This document shows positions 27,332 to 36,966 of a DNA stretch of 64,000 nucleotides, piece after piece. Every line of letters starts with the position of its first letter. Position 1 is the first letter of the stretch. A program made the translations under genes and the position numbers. This DNA is from Rhizobium sp. BT03 (GTDB taxonomy: Bacteria; Pseudomonadota; Alphaproteobacteria; Rhizobiales; Rhizobiaceae). The stretch is taken from positions 1,426,001 through 1,490,000 of the forward strand of contig NZ_CP125640.1 in NCBI RefSeq assembly GCF_030053155.1. Reading direction: 5' to 3'. A model generated the notes under the pieces. The model was not told the origin of the DNA. It worked only from the letters and a program-made list of their open reading frames with translations, and made no database searches.

Positions 27332-27697
27332 ATGGCTGCAATGGAATTCTTGCCGGTTCTTTTTATGATCGTCGGAGTCGTTCTGGTGACGGGGGCGACG
27401 CTTTTTGTCTCCTCGCTGCTGCGTCCGTCCAATCCCTATCCCGAAAAGAACATGCCCTATGAGTGCGGCATGGACGCCACAGGCGAGGCCGCCGCGGGGC
27501 GCTTCAGAGTGCCGTTCTTTATCCTTGCGATCCTGCTGGTCGTCTTCGATGTCGAGACGATGTTCCTCTTTCCCTGGGCCGTCGTCCTGAAAGAGATCGG
27601 GCTGGTCGGCTTTGTCGAGATGTTCATCTTCATCGTGCTGCTTCTCGTGGGCTTCGCCTACGCCTGGCTGAAGGGAGCGCTGGAATGGGAGGCGTAA
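27332..27697 (+). CDS. nuoA: NADH-quinone oxidoreductase subunit A (second copy)
   Basis: About 121 aa with three membrane helices. The markers [25 protein letters not shown], here with PYECG, and [13 protein letters not shown] are the NuoA signature at the quinone-site loop. Starts at 27320 (GTG), 27332 (ATG) or 27341 (ATG) are possible; none has a strong ribosome site, so the 5' end is uncertain. The 3' end overlaps nuoB. Confidence 0.9.
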   Translation: MAAMEFLPVLFMIVGVVLVTGATLFVSSLLRPSNPYPEKNMPYECGMDATGEAAAGRFRVPFFILAILLVVFDVETMFLFPWAVVLKEIGLVGFVEMFIFIVLLLVGFAYAWLKGALEWEA

Positions 27698-28188
27698 ACA
27701 ACGCGATTCGCGACAGCGTGCTGTTCACCACGGCCGAGAGCGTTATCAACTGGAGCCGAAGCTCGGCGCTGTGGCCCGAAACTTTCGGAATTGCCTGCTG
27801 CGCCATCGAAATGATCTCGGCCGGCTGCGCCCGCTATGATCTCGACCGGTTCGGCGTGGTGTTCCGGCCATCGCCCCGCCAGTCCGATGTGATGATCATC
27901 GCCGGCACAATAACGCGGAAGTTCGCGCCCGTGGTGCGCCGCCTCTATGACCAGATGCCGGAGCCCCGCTGGGTCATCGCCATGGGCACCTGCGCTATCT
28001 CGGGCGGGGTCTACAATACCTATGCGGTGGTGCAGGGAGCGGAAACCTTCGTGCCGGTGGACGTGCATGTGCCCGGCTGCCCGCCGCGGCCCGAGGCGCT
28101 GATGCACGGCTTCCTCCTGCTTCAAGAAAAGATCAAGAGGTCCCGGGCGCTGGCCGGGACGCCTCTGGATCGGGTTGCAGCGTCATGA
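27685..28188 (+). CDS. nuoB: NADH-quinone oxidoreductase subunit B (second copy)
   Basis: A 167-aa peripheral subunit that carries cluster N2, the last electron donor to quinone. The adjacent cysteines in IACCAIEM, the third in MGTCAISGG and the fourth in [11 protein letters not shown] are all present. The ATG overlaps the nuoA 3' end, and the stop overlaps the nuoC ATG (ATGA). Confidence 0.95.
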   Translation: MGGVNNAIRDSVLFTTAESVINWSRSSALWPETFGIACCAIEMISAGCARYDLDRFGVVFRPSPRQSDVMIIAGTITRKFAPVVRRLYDQMPEPRWVIAMGTCAISGGVYNTYAVVQGAETFVPVDVHVPGCPPRPEALMHGFLLLQEKIKRSRALAGTPLDRVAAS

Positions 28189-28745
28189 GTGCGGAGCCGT
28201 CTCTCTATCGCGCTCTGATCATGGAGCGTTTCGGGGAAGCAATCGAGGACCTCGGCGCCGCGCACGGCATTCACGCCTTTGCTGTTCCGCCTCAGAAGAT
28301 CGTCGCGTTCTGCCGGTTTCTGAAGGAGCATCCGGCGCTGCAGTTCAATTTCCTCTCGGATATCTGCGGCGTAGATCATTACCCCGAAACGCCGCGCTAC
28401 GAGGCGGTCTACCACCTCTATTCGCTGCCGAACAAATGGCGGCTCCGTATCAAGTGCCGGCTTGGCGATCCCCCGCAGGTTCCCTCGGTCACGGGAGTCT
28501 GGCGCACCGCGAACTGGCATGAGCGCGAGGCCTGGGACATGTATGGCATCCGGTTCGACGGGCATCCCGATCTGCGCCGGATCTACATGTGGGAAGGATT
28601 CGAGGGCTTTCCCCAGCGCAAGGATTTCCCGCTGCGGGGCTACAAGGATCAGTTGAATCCCTTCGGTGCCGAAGGTCCGCCGCCTACACGGCCCGATCTT
28701 GCCACCAGAGATATCCCGGGAGGCCGTTCAACGCTGGAAAGTTGA
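28185..28745 (+). CDS. nuoC: NADH-quinone oxidoreductase subunit C (second copy)
   Basis: A 186-aa peripheral subunit of the 30-kDa family. The signature [23 protein letters not shown] is present, followed by FPLRGY. It is a separate protein, not fused to NuoD as in E. coli. Tight overlap with nuoB and a one-base gap to the nuoD start indicate a single transcript. Confidence 0.94.
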   Translation: MSAEPSLYRALIMERFGEAIEDLGAAHGIHAFAVPPQKIVAFCRFLKEHPALQFNFLSDICGVDHYPETPRYEAVYHLYSLPNKWRLRIKCRLGDPPQVPSVTGVWRTANWHEREAWDMYGIRFDGHPDLRRIYMWEGFEGFPQRKDFPLRGYKDQLNPFGAEGPPPTRPDLATRDIPGGRSTLES

Positions 28746-28746
28746 G

Positions 28747-29961
28747 ATGACCGAAGTCACCGAACTCGGCAGGCCAGACGGCGAAGCGCTCAATACCAAG
28801 GAAGTGCTTCTCAACCTGGGCCCACAGCACCCCAGTACGCATGGGGTTCTGCGGCTCGTTCTCGAGCTGGACGGCGAGTATGTCAAGCGCGTGGACCCGC
28901 ATATCGGCTACCTGCACCGCGGCACCGAAAAGCTGGCGGAGAGCTTCACCTATACCCAGATTTTCCCGCTGACGGACCGGCTCGACTATCTCTGTCCGCC
29001 GTCGAACAACCTGGCCTTCGCGCTGGCGGTGGAGAAACTCCTCGGCATAGAAGCGCCGATCCGCGCGCAATATATCCGCGTGCTGATGGCCGAGCTGGCG
29101 CGGATCTCCGGCCATGTCCTGATCACCGGCGCGCTGCCGATGGACCTCGGCGCCATGACCGCCCTGCTCTACGCCATGCGGGAGCGCGAAATGATCATGG
29201 ACCTGCTGGAGATGATCAGCGGGGCGAGGATGCACACGTCCTTCTGCCGGGTCGGCGGTGTGCGCGAGGATCTGCCCGACGGGTTCCTCCCCAAGATCCG
29301 GGAGTTCTGCGACATCTTCCCCAACCGGATCCGCGACTACGAGCGATTGCTCGAAAACAACCGGGTGTTCCTGAAGCGCACACAGGGGATCGGCGTGATC
29401 TCCGCCGAAGACGCCATCGATCTCGGACTGAGCGGCCCGAACCTGCGCGCCTCGGGCGTCGACTGGGACATTCGCCGCGACGAGCCCTATGAGATTTACG
29501 ACCGGCTCGACTTCAACGTCATCACCCGCAACGAGGGCGACTGCTATGCGCGCTGGCAATGCCGCGTCGAGGAGATGCGCGAGAGCATCCGGATCATCGA
29601 GCAATGCCTCGACCAGATGCCCGAAGGGCCGTTCCAGATCGACATGCCGACGATCGCCTTTCCGCTGGACAAGCATCGGGTGCATTGCTCGATGGAGGCG
29701 CTGATCCAGCATTTCGACCTCTCAGCCTATGGCTTCGACGTGCCGAAGGGCGAGGTCTATTCGGCTATCGAGGCGCCAAAGGGCGAGCTCGGCTTCTACA
29801 TCATCAGCGACGGGTCGCCAAAACCGTTCCGCATGAAGGTGCGGGCACCCTCGTTCGTCAACCTTCAGGGGCTGTTCGGGGTCACCAATGCCCGCTATCT
29901 GGCGGATATGATCGCCGTGCTCGGCAGCCTCGACCCGGTGATGGCCGAGGTGGACAAGTAG
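28747..29961 (+). CDS. nuoD: NADH-quinone oxidoreductase subunit D (second copy)
   Basis: A 404-aa 49-kDa-type subunit that forms the quinone pocket with NuoB. LNLGPQHPSTHGVLRLVLEL and HIGYLHRGTEKLAE are diagnostic. The C-terminal FVNLQGLFGVTNARYLADMIAVLGSLDP ends with D where hydrogenase relatives have a cysteine ligand, as expected for complex I. It begins one base after the nuoC stop. Confidence 0.96.
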   Translation: MTEVTELGRPDGEALNTKEVLLNLGPQHPSTHGVLRLVLELDGEYVKRVDPHIGYLHRGTEKLAESFTYTQIFPLTDRLDYLCPPSNNLAFALAVEKLLGIEAPIRAQYIRVLMAELARISGHVLITGALPMDLGAMTALLYAMREREMIMDLLEMISGARMHTSFCRVGGVREDLPDGFLPKIREFCDIFPNRIRDYERLLENNRVFLKRTQGIGVISAEDAIDLGLSGPNLRASGVDWDIRRDEPYEIYDRLDFNVITRNEGDCYARWQCRVEEMRESIRIIEQCLDQMPEGPFQIDMPTIAFPLDKHRVHCSMEALIQHFDLSAYGFDVPKGEVYSAIEAPKGELGFYIISDGSPKPFRMKVRAPSFVNLQGLFGVTNARYLADMIAVLGSLDPVMAEVDK

Positions 29962-29978
29962 CAGGAGATTTGGACGCG

Positions 29979-30488
29979 ATGACCATGCGCGAAAAGATCG
30001 AAGAGGCCGTAGCGCGCTATCCCGACCAGCGCTCGGCGATCATGCCGGCACTTCTGATCGCGCAGAGGGAGCATGGGTATCTGCCCGGTCCGGTGCTGGA
30101 AGAGGTCGCCGACATCCTCCGGGTCGAACGGATCTGGGTTTACGAGCTGGCGACCTTCTACACGCTCTTCCATACCGAGCCGATCGGTACATTCCACCTG
30201 CAGCTCTGTGACAATGTTTCCTGCATGCTGTGCGGAGCCGAGACCCTGCTGCAGCATCTGGAAACGACGCTGGGGATCAGCAAGGGCGAGACCACGCCGG
30301 ACAGGCTGTTCACGCTTTCGACCGTGGAGTGCCTCGGTGCCTGCGAGATGGCTCCGGTGATGCAGGTCGGCGACGATTACCACGGCGCCCTTGATATCGC
30401 GCGTATCGACGCGCTTGTGGTCGGGTTGCGGACTGAGGCGGGGCAAGCGACCGGTGTCGATCTCGCCGCCGCACCGCCCGGAGAGTAG
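29979..30488 (+). CDS. nuoE: NADH-quinone oxidoreductase subunit E (second copy)
   Basis: A 169-aa thioredoxin-fold subunit holding the N1a 2Fe-2S cluster. The ligands lie in CDNVSC and ECLGACEMAP. The N-terminal helical part contains SAIMPALLIAQREHGYLP. CAGGAG lies upstream of the ATG at 29979. The tail after the fold is short (VGLRTEAGQATGVDLAAAPP) compared with the long extension of the housekeeping alphaproteobacterial NuoE, as is usual for second copies. Confidence 0.94.
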   Translation: MTMREKIEEAVARYPDQRSAIMPALLIAQREHGYLPGPVLEEVADILRVERIWVYELATFYTLFHTEPIGTFHLQLCDNVSCMLCGAETLLQHLETTLGISKGETTPDRLFTLSTVECLGACEMAPVMQVGDDYHGALDIARIDALVVGLRTEAGQATGVDLAAAPPGE

Positions 30489-30492
30489 CGCC

Positions 30493-31755
30493 ATGTTCGA
30501 GCCGGTTCTTCTCAAGAATATCGACGTGCCGGGCGGTCATTTGCTGTCGGCCTACGAAGCCGGCGGAGGCTACCGGGCGCTGGCCAAGGTGCTGCGCGAA
30601 TACACGCCCGACGAGGTCGTCGAGCTTGTCAAACGGTCCAATCTGCGCGGTCGAGGCGGCGCCGGATTCCTGACGGGCATGAAATGGAGTTTCGTGCCGA
30701 AGCAGTCGGGCAAGCCGAAATATCTCTGCTGCAACGCCGATGAGGGCGAGCCGGGCACCTTCAAGGACCGTATCCTCATGGAGCGCGATCCGCACCAGCT
30801 CATCGAGGGGCTGGCGGTAAGCGCTTACGCGATCGGAGCCAAAACCGCCTATGTTTACATCCGCGGAGAATATGTGACAGCGATCCGTCGCCTTGAGCAG
30901 GCGATCGCCGAGGCTCACGCCAAGAATTATCTGGGATCGCGCATTCTAGGCTCGGATTTCAATTTCACCGTCCACATCCACTGCGGCGCCGGCGCCTATA
31001 TCTGTGGCGAGGAGACCGCGATGCTCGAGTCGCTCGAGGGCAAGCGGGCGCAGCCGCGATTGAAGCCGCCCTTTCCGGCCGTGGCCGGGCTCTACGCCAG
31101 CCCCACGGTGATCAACAATGTCGAGACGCTCGCCTGCGTGCCGCATATCGTTGTGCGGGGGCCGGACTGGTTTCGCGACATCGGCCCGGAGAAGAGCCCC
31201 GGCCCGAAGCTCTACTGCGTCAGCGGGCAGGTGCGCAAACCCGGCCTCTACGAGCTGCCGATGGGCATACCGCTGCACGAACTGGTCGATCACGCCGGCG
31301 GCCCCCCACCGGGGCGCAAGATCAAAGCGGTGATCCCCGGCGGTGTATCGGCACCGGTCATACCGGAGCATGGGCTGGACGTGGGTATGGATTTCGACTC
31401 GCTGGCTGCCGCCGGCTCGATGCTCGGTTCGGCGGGCGTTATCGTGATCGACAACTCCACCTGCATGGTCAAGGTCGCCACCCGGATCATCGAGTTCTTC
31501 CACCATGAGTCCTGCGGCAAGTGCACGCCCTGCCGGGAAGGATTGAACTGGGTCGTGAAGGTCTTGCGCCGGATCGAGGCCGGGGAAGGTGCTGCCGGCG
31601 ATCTGGAGCAGCTGGACATGCTCTGCAAAGGCATTTTCGGCAATACGTTTTGTGCTTTGGGCGATGGCGCCGCGATGGGATTGCGGGCAGCCCTCAAGCA
31701 TTTCCGCGAAGAGTTCGTCGCCCATATCGAGGAACGAAGGTGCCCGTTTCACTGA
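30493..31755 (+). CDS. nuoF: NADH-quinone oxidoreductase subunit F (second copy)
   Basis: A 420-aa NADH- and FMN-binding subunit. GRGGAGFLTGMKWSF is the NADH site, CNADEGEPGTFKDR the FMN region, and SCGKCTPCREG plus a later cysteine (GNTFCALGDGA) bind cluster N3. The ATG lies four bases after the nuoE stop. It is the electron entry point of this complex. Confidence 0.96.
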   Translation: MFEPVLLKNIDVPGGHLLSAYEAGGGYRALAKVLREYTPDEVVELVKRSNLRGRGGAGFLTGMKWSFVPKQSGKPKYLCCNADEGEPGTFKDRILMERDPHQLIEGLAVSAYAIGAKTAYVYIRGEYVTAIRRLEQAIAEAHAKNYLGSRILGSDFNFTVHIHCGAGAYICGEETAMLESLEGKRAQPRLKPPFPAVAGLYASPTVINNVETLACVPHIVVRGPDWFRDIGPEKSPGPKLYCVSGQVRKPGLYELPMGIPLHELVDHAGGPPPGRKIKAVIPGGVSAPVIPEHGLDVGMDFDSLAAAGSMLGSAGVIVIDNSTCMVKVATRIIEFFHHESCGKCTPCREGLNWVVKVLRRIEAGEGAAGDLEQLDMLCKGIFGNTFCALGDGAAMGLRAALKHFREEFVAHIEERRCPFH

Positions 31756-31785
31756 AGGATTGCCTGGCACGGACTGCGAGGACCT

Positions 31786-34365
31786 ATGGTTAGCGTTACG
31801 ATCGATGGGCAAATGCTGGAAGTCGAGCCCGGTTCGACGGTGCTGCAGGCTGCCCAGCGTTTGAGTATCGATATCCCGACCTTCTGCTATATGAAGCGCC
31901 TGCCGGCGCTGGCCTCCTGCCGCATGTGCCTGGTCGAGATCGAGGGGCTGCGCCGGTTGCAGCCGTCCTGCGCCACCACGGTCACCGACGGTATGGTGGT
32001 GCGGACGAACACGCCTCAGATCGAGGAAACGCGCTCTTCCATGCTCGACATGCTGCTCGCCAACCACCCCCTCGACTGCCCGATCTGCGACAAGGGCGGC
32101 GAATGCGAGCTTCAGGACATGGTGATGGCCTACGGCCCCCGCAAAAGCGAGTTCCACGACCCCAAGCGTGTCTTCCACTCGCAGGACATCCGTCTCAGCC
32201 CCGTCATCATCATGAACGTCAACCGCTGCATCCAATGCCAGCGCTGTGTGCGGATGTGCGAGGAGGTGGTCGGCGCGGTGGCGCTGGGCACCGTCGAAAA
32301 AGGCATGGATACCGCCGTCACCGGCTTCGAGGGCAGTCTCGCAAGTTGCGACCAGTGCGGCAACTGCGTCGAGGTCTGCCCGGTCGGCGCGCTGATGAGC
32401 TTCCCCTACCGCTACAAGGCACGCCCCTGGGATCTCACCGAGACCGACACGGTCTGCCCGCATTGCGGCACCGGTTGCCAGCTGACGGTGGGCACGCGCA
32501 AGGGTGAGTTCATGCGGGTGCGCTCGAAGTGGGACGAGGGTGTGAACCGCGAAACGCTCTGCGTACGGGGCCGCTTCGGTCTCGATTTCGTCACCAGCCA
32601 GGACCGGATCAAGCGGCCGATGATCCGCCGTGACGGCGCCCTGGTGCCGGTTTCCTGGGACGAAGCGGGCGACTATCTGCGTCGGCGGCTATCGGCCGTC
32701 GAGGGCAAGGCAGCCGGCGGGCTGGCCTCGCCGCGACTGCCCAACGAGGTGCTCTATCAGTTCCAGAAGCTGTTGCGGACGGTGTTCCGGACCAACAACA
32801 TCGACTGCTCTTCTCGCTGGTCCGCACCCTTCGATGCGCTCGGCCCCCTGCTCGGAGGGTTCTACAGCCGCGCACCGCTGGGTGAGGTGATCGGCAACGA
32901 CTGCATACTCATCGTCGGCGGAAACGTGACCGAGGAGAACCCGGTCACCGAATACCTGTTGCGGGATGCCGCGCGGCGGCGGCAGGCCGGATTGCTCATG
33001 CTCTCGGCGCGGCCATCCCGTCTGGATGCCGATGCCCGGGTGGTGGTTCGCGCATTGCCGGGCGCAGAAGCGGCGAGTATTGCGGCGGTGGTCGCCGCAC
33101 TCGTGACAGCGGCGGGTCAGGCCTTGCCTGGCAACGCTCTTGCGACCATCGAAGCGACAATGGAGAGGTCGGCGGCGGATGCCGGCAGTGATGGGCCGGG
33201 TCGTCTGGCGAGCGCGCTCAAGCAAGCCGGCAGCGTCACCGTGCTTGTCAGCGTCGATCTCCTGAGATCACCCGACGCGCCCGTGACGCTGCAGCAGATC
33301 AACAACCTGCTCCAGCTTCTCCGCCTGCTCGGCAAAGGCCCGGCGATGCAGTTCCTCTTCGACCGTGCCAACCAGATGGGCGCCTGGGACATGGGGGTTC
33401 TGCCAGCGGCTCTACCGGGGCTGCGGCCGGTCGCCGATGATGCCGCGCGCGCAACTTTTGCGCGGAACTGGGGCGCCGAAATCCCGTCCGAACCGGGCGC
33501 GGGTCTCGATGCCATGCTGGAACTCTGCGTCGGCGGGCGGATGGGTGCGCTCTACATTGCCGGAACCGACCCCCTGATCAGCACTCCCGACCGGGCGTTC
33601 GTACAGCGGGCGCTTGGCGCCGCCGATCTCCTGATCGTCCAGGACGCCTTTCTTACGGACACGGCCGGGCTGGCCGAGGTCGTCCTGCCCGCGGGGGGTT
33701 ACGGCGAAGAGCCCGGCACGTTCACCAACAACGAGGGCCGGATCCAGAAGGTGCGCAAATTCCGTGAGCTCGTTTTCGAGGCGCGAGGCAATCTGGCGAT
33801 CTTCGACTTCGTCGCAGCGCTGCGCAACCATGTGCTGCAGCCTTCGACGCAAGGCGAAATCTTCGATGAGATTGCCCGCCTGGTTCCGCTCTATCAGGGA
33901 TTGACTGAGGACGGGCTTGGCGCCGACGGCGCATTCACCAAGGCCGTGCCAACACCACCGACCGGCGTGTTCCTTGCACCGCCGCCCGTCCCGCCAGCCG
34001 CCGACCGGCTCATGCTGATCACCGGCGACTGCCTGTTCCACAACGGATATCTTTCCGAACGGTCGGACATCTTGAACACGGTCGCCAACGATCCCTATGT
34101 CGCGATGAGCGCTCGGGATGCCGCACAGCTTGGCCTTTCGGATGGCGATCAGGTCATTGTGCGCTCCGCCCAGGGCGAGTTGACGGCGCAGCTCAAGGTC
34201 GACGGGCGGTTTCCCAAGGGCCTCGTCTTCGTTCCGGAAAACTATCGAGCCTTGCGTCTCAACAGCCTGATGCGGCGGGGCGAATACCCATGCCCGGTGG
34301 AGGTCCGGAAGGTGCATGCCACTCTTGAGGCCGACCGCACGGACCGGATCTGGCGTGGGGTCTGA
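31786..34365 (+). CDS. nuoG: NADH-quinone oxidoreductase subunit G, long form with N7 cluster motif
   Basis: An 859-aa subunit. In order it has an N-terminal 2Fe-2S domain (FCYMKRLPALASCRMC), the His-Cys cluster region CPICDKGGECELQ, two ferredoxin clusters (CIQCQRCVRMC and CDQCGNCVEVCPVG), then CPHCGTGC with a distal cysteine (RETLC), which form an N7-type 4Fe-4S site. A molybdopterin-oxidoreductase-like domain and a C-terminal aspartate-decarboxylase-like barrel (GDCLFHNG, SDGDQVIVRS) follow. It is longer than the roughly 690-aa housekeeping alphaproteobacterial form and resembles formate-dehydrogenase-like large subunits, though no active-site Sec/Cys is evident. Confidence 0.94.
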   Translation: MVSVTIDGQMLEVEPGSTVLQAAQRLSIDIPTFCYMKRLPALASCRMCLVEIEGLRRLQPSCATTVTDGMVVRTNTPQIEETRSSMLDMLLANHPLDCPICDKGGECELQDMVMAYGPRKSEFHDPKRVFHSQDIRLSPVIIMNVNRCIQCQRCVRMCEEVVGAVALGTVEKGMDTAVTGFEGSLASCDQCGNCVEVCPVGALMSFPYRYKARPWDLTETDTVCPHCGTGCQLTVGTRKGEFMRVRSKWDEGVNRETLCVRGRFGLDFVTSQDRIKRPMIRRDGALVPVSWDEAGDYLRRRLSAVEGKAAGGLASPRLPNEVLYQFQKLLRTVFRTNNIDCSSRWSAPFDALGPLLGGFYSRAPLGEVIGNDCILIVGGNVTEENPVTEYLLRDAARRRQAGLLMLSARPSRLDADARVVVRALPGAEAASIAAVVAALVTAAGQALPGNALATIEATMERSAADAGSDGPGRLASALKQAGSVTVLVSVDLLRSPDAPVTLQQINNLLQLLRLLGKGPAMQFLFDRANQMGAWDMGVLPAALPGLRPVADDAARATFARNWGAEIPSEPGAGLDAMLELCVGGRMGALYIAGTDPLISTPDRAFVQRALGAADLLIVQDAFLTDTAGLAEVVLPAGGYGEEPGTFTNNEGRIQKVRKFRELVFEARGNLAIFDFVAALRNHVLQPSTQGEIFDEIARLVPLYQGLTEDGLGADGAFTKAVPTPPTGVFLAPPPVPPAADRLMLITGDCLFHNGYLSERSDILNTVANDPYVAMSARDAAQLGLSDGDQVIVRSAQGELTAQLKVDGRFPKGLVFVPENYRALRLNSLMRRGEYPCPVEVRKVHATLEADRTDRIWRGV

Positions 34366-34410
34366 AGACGCCCCGGCAAGCTGCCCTGCCCCAGCGTTTT
34401 CACATCGACG

Positions 34411-34851
34411 TCAGTGATACCTGGTCCCGCAGATGTAATCCTGCAGATCCTGCTCTGTGCGCTGCGCTTCCTCGAGCCTGTGTTTAACCACGTCGCCGAT
34501 ACTGACCACGCCGGCAACGTCGCCTCCGTCCATGACCAGCACATGACGCGTCCGTCGATTGGTCATGATCCCCATCGCGACGGGTAGCAAATCCCGGGTC
34601 GAACAGGTCGCCACACTGCGGTTCATGACATCAGCGGCCCGCATCATCGCTGCCTCGGCCCCGTATTCCGCCACCGCATTGCAGCAATCCCGTTCCGACA
34701 GCGTTCCCAGGTATTCGTCGTTCGACTGGCTGACAACGACGAAGCCGATATTGTTGCTGCGAAACAACCTCAGAACTTCCACCATCGTCTGATCGGGAGC
34801 GACCGTGATGACACCGACACCTTTGTTTTTCATTATATCGCCGACAAACAT
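34411..34851 (-). CDS. Two-CBS-domain protein beside nuoI
   Basis: A 146-aa cytoplasmic protein composed of two CBS domains: MFVGDIMKNKGVGVITVAPD with VVVSQSNDEYLGTLSERD, and ADVMNRSVATC with RHVLVMDGGDVAGVVSIGDVV. Such pairs bind adenine nucleotides. AGGAGG lies five bases before the ATG. It follows nuoH and nuoI on the minus strand, 45 bp after nuoI, so it may be cotranscribed and sense energy charge for this complex (inference). Confidence 0.85.
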   Translation of the reverse strand: MFVGDIMKNKGVGVITVAPDQTMVEVLRLFRSNNIGFVVVSQSNDEYLGTLSERDCCNAVAEYGAEAAMMRAADVMNRSVATCSTRDLLPVAMGIMTNRRTRHVLVMDGGDVAGVVSIGDVVKHRLEEAQRTEQDLQDYICGTRYH

Positions 34852-34896
34852 CTAAACCTCCTGTCCGAGCGCTTCTGTCTGACAGCTGGCGCGCGC

Positions 34897-35463
34897 TCAC
34901 GTTCTGCGGATATTCCGCCACCAGTTGTAGCCCTGCATCTCTTTCGTTTCGACGAGCACGTCCTTCTTCGTATTCAGGCGCGCGGCAACGACGCCGCCGC
35001 CGGTCGCCGCCTTCCCGGGCTTGGCGAGCAGATCGTCTCGTCCGATCACCAGGTCACTCGAGGAAAAACTCGAAAATTCGTACTGCTGGCCAAGCGCGAT
35101 CGCATCCGCCGGGCAAGCGTCCTCGCACAGGCCGCAGAACAGGCAGCGGGCCGTGTCGATCTCGAACTTGGCCGGGTGCCGGTTGCCCTTCTCGTCCTCG
35201 TAGGGGACGACTTCAATGCAGTCGCAGGGACAGATCCGCGCGCAGAGTTCGCAGGCCACGCATTTGATCTCACCCTCGTCATCACGCGTCAGGAAGTGAT
35301 GCCCGCGATAACGGGAATAGGGCAGCCACTTTTCCTTGTCCGGATACTGCATGGTGACCGGCTTGGAGAACATGTAGCCGAAGGTCAGAGCCAAGCCGTT
35401 CGCCAGATCGGCGAAGAACGCCCAGCCAATCCATGCTCCAACTTTGTCCTGCGCGCGCGACAT
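34897..35463 (-). CDS. nuoI: NADH-quinone oxidoreductase subunit I (second copy)
   Basis: A 188-aa ferredoxin-like subunit with two 4Fe-4S clusters (N6a and N6b): CVACELCARICPCDC and CLFCGLCEDACPADAI. It links the peripheral arm clusters of NuoG to NuoB. The C-terminal tail with KTKEMQGYNWWRNIRRT-like end (ETKEMQGYNWWRN) is longer than in the housekeeping form. It starts ten bases after nuoH, on the strand opposite to the rest of the cluster. Confidence 0.94.
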   Translation of the reverse strand: MSRAQDKVGAWIGWAFFADLANGLALTFGYMFSKPVTMQYPDKEKWLPYSRYRGHHFLTRDDEGEIKCVACELCARICPCDCIEVVPYEDEKGNRHPAKFEIDTARCLFCGLCEDACPADAIALGQQYEFSSFSSSDLVIGRDDLLAKPGKAATGGGVVAARLNTKKDVLVETKEMQGYNWWRNIRRT

Positions 35464-35473
35464 CGCCGCCTCG

Positions 35474-36475
35474 CTACGGAGCCGCCATGGCCCCTAAAAG
35501 TACACCTGTTATAATTATGTTCGCCATCGACAGAGGAAGCAAGACTTTCCATCCGATCGCCATCAGTTGGTCGTAGCGGTAGCGGGGGAAAGTGAAGCGG
35601 AACCAGATAAACACATAGACAAAGAACGCGACCTTGAGCAGGAACCACAGGAGCGGTGGCAAGGGAATCAGAAATCCGTTCCAACCGCCGAAGAACAGGA
35701 TCACCACCAGGACCGACACAAGCAGTACGATGGCATATTCGCTGACCATGAAGAAAGCGAAGCGGATACCGCTGTATTCGGTATGGAAGCCGGCCCCCAG
35801 ATCGCCTTCCGCTTCCGCCAGGTCGAAGGGAATGCGCTGCGCTTCGGCCAGTCCGGCGACGAAGAACACGAAGAAGCCGACCGGCTGGTAGACGACGTTC
35901 CAGACATCGGCTTGCGCCCGCACGATATCGAGCAAGCTCATGGATTGCGCCAGCATGATCACGCCGATGACCGCGAACCCCATCGGGATCTCATAGCTGA
36001 TCATCTGCGCGCAGGTCCTCAGGCTGCCGAGGACCGCGTATTTGCTGTTGGCGGCCCAGCCGCCGAAGATGACGCCGTAGACTTCGATCCCGATCACCGC
36101 GAAGACGAAAAGGAGCGCCACATTCATGTTCGACGCATAGAGGGTGGTCTCGGCGCCCAGCACCGAGACGGTTTCGCCGAAAGGGATTGCGACGAACACC
36201 ACAAAGGGCGGGGCAAGCGCCAGGATTGGCGCCAGTTTGAACAGGAAGCGGTCGGCCTCGGCCGGGATGTGGTCCTCTTTGGTCAGGAGTTTGATCCCGT
36301 CCGCCACCGGCTGCAGCAGCCCATGCCACCCCACGCGCATCGGCCCCATCCGCTGCTGGATATGCCCGGCGATCTTGCGCTCCAGCCAGGTGAGCGGCAA
36401 GGGCAACAGCAGCAGGATCGCGATCAGCACCGCGACCTTGAAGACGATCAGACCAAGAGTAACGATAAGCTCCAT
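35474..36475 (-). CDS. nuoH: NADH-quinone oxidoreductase subunit H (second copy)
   Basis: A 333-aa membrane subunit at the quinone site with about eight helices. LTWLERKIAGHIQQRMGPMR and IPFDLAEAEGDLGAGFHTEYSG are diagnostic, including the acidic loop residues that couple quinone reduction to pumping. It heads an inverted nuoH-nuoI-CBS unit, convergent with the A-to-G genes, and must have its own promoter in the 36476-36966 gap. Confidence 0.95.
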   Translation of the reverse strand: MELIVTLGLIVFKVAVLIAILLLLPLPLTWLERKIAGHIQQRMGPMRVGWHGLLQPVADGIKLLTKEDHIPAEADRFLFKLAPILALAPPFVVFVAIPFGETVSVLGAETTLYASNMNVALLFVFAVIGIEVYGVIFGGWAANSKYAVLGSLRTCAQMISYEIPMGFAVIGVIMLAQSMSLLDIVRAQADVWNVVYQPVGFFVFFVAGLAEAQRIPFDLAEAEGDLGAGFHTEYSGIRFAFFMVSEYAIVLLVSVLVVILFFGGWNGFLIPLPPLLWFLLKVAFFVYVFIWFRFTFPRYRYDQLMAIGWKVLLPLSMANIIITGVLLGAMAAP

Positions 36476-36966
36476 GATCCGCGGCTACTTCACCGGTGAA
36501 ACGTGCGACCGAACGTCGGCTCTGGCTATGCAGTGAGCAGAGCATTTTTCTGCACGTATTAGCACCACATGATACAACGGCGGCACACCTTGCACAATGC
36601 CGGCATCGGCGCGCGCATGGGCGAAGGAAACCATAGCGTCGCCTTGACCTGGGTGGGCACAGGATGCCCGCATGCGGCTCTCGTGCTGACCGCGGCGGGC
36701 GACTGGTCGACTTTAACAGACCAGCACGGAAAATTGAGCCGGGGAACCTTACGGCCGCTAAAAAAATCAGCATTTTGCAGAAAAGGGGCTTTTTTGATTT
36801 ACGATTCGCTGTTTACCGCTTGCCCGCGGGCTCATGTGAGCTCATTCTTAAATTGGATCCTGGCGGTGCGGTAAGACGAGAGGTCAGGCCTGCAACGCTC
36901 AATCTCGACCTCGCAGTGCTTGACGTGGCGCCTTTGCTCGACTGATCCCGAGCGAGGAGGTTGTCC
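36476..36966. promoter_or_regulatory. Divergent gap between nuoH and peroxiredoxin-like gene
   Basis: A 491-bp stretch without a supported gene. It should carry the promoter of the nuoH-nuoI unit (minus strand) and of the peroxiredoxin-like gene (plus strand). I looked for FNR/FixK dyads and sigma-54 GG-N10-GC elements and found none that fit. Confidence 0.4.

Noticed and set aside
36664..36945. 93-codon plus-strand frame before the peroxiredoxin-like gene
   Set aside because: No ribosome site, no recognisable motif, and it lies where the promoter of the next gene is expected.
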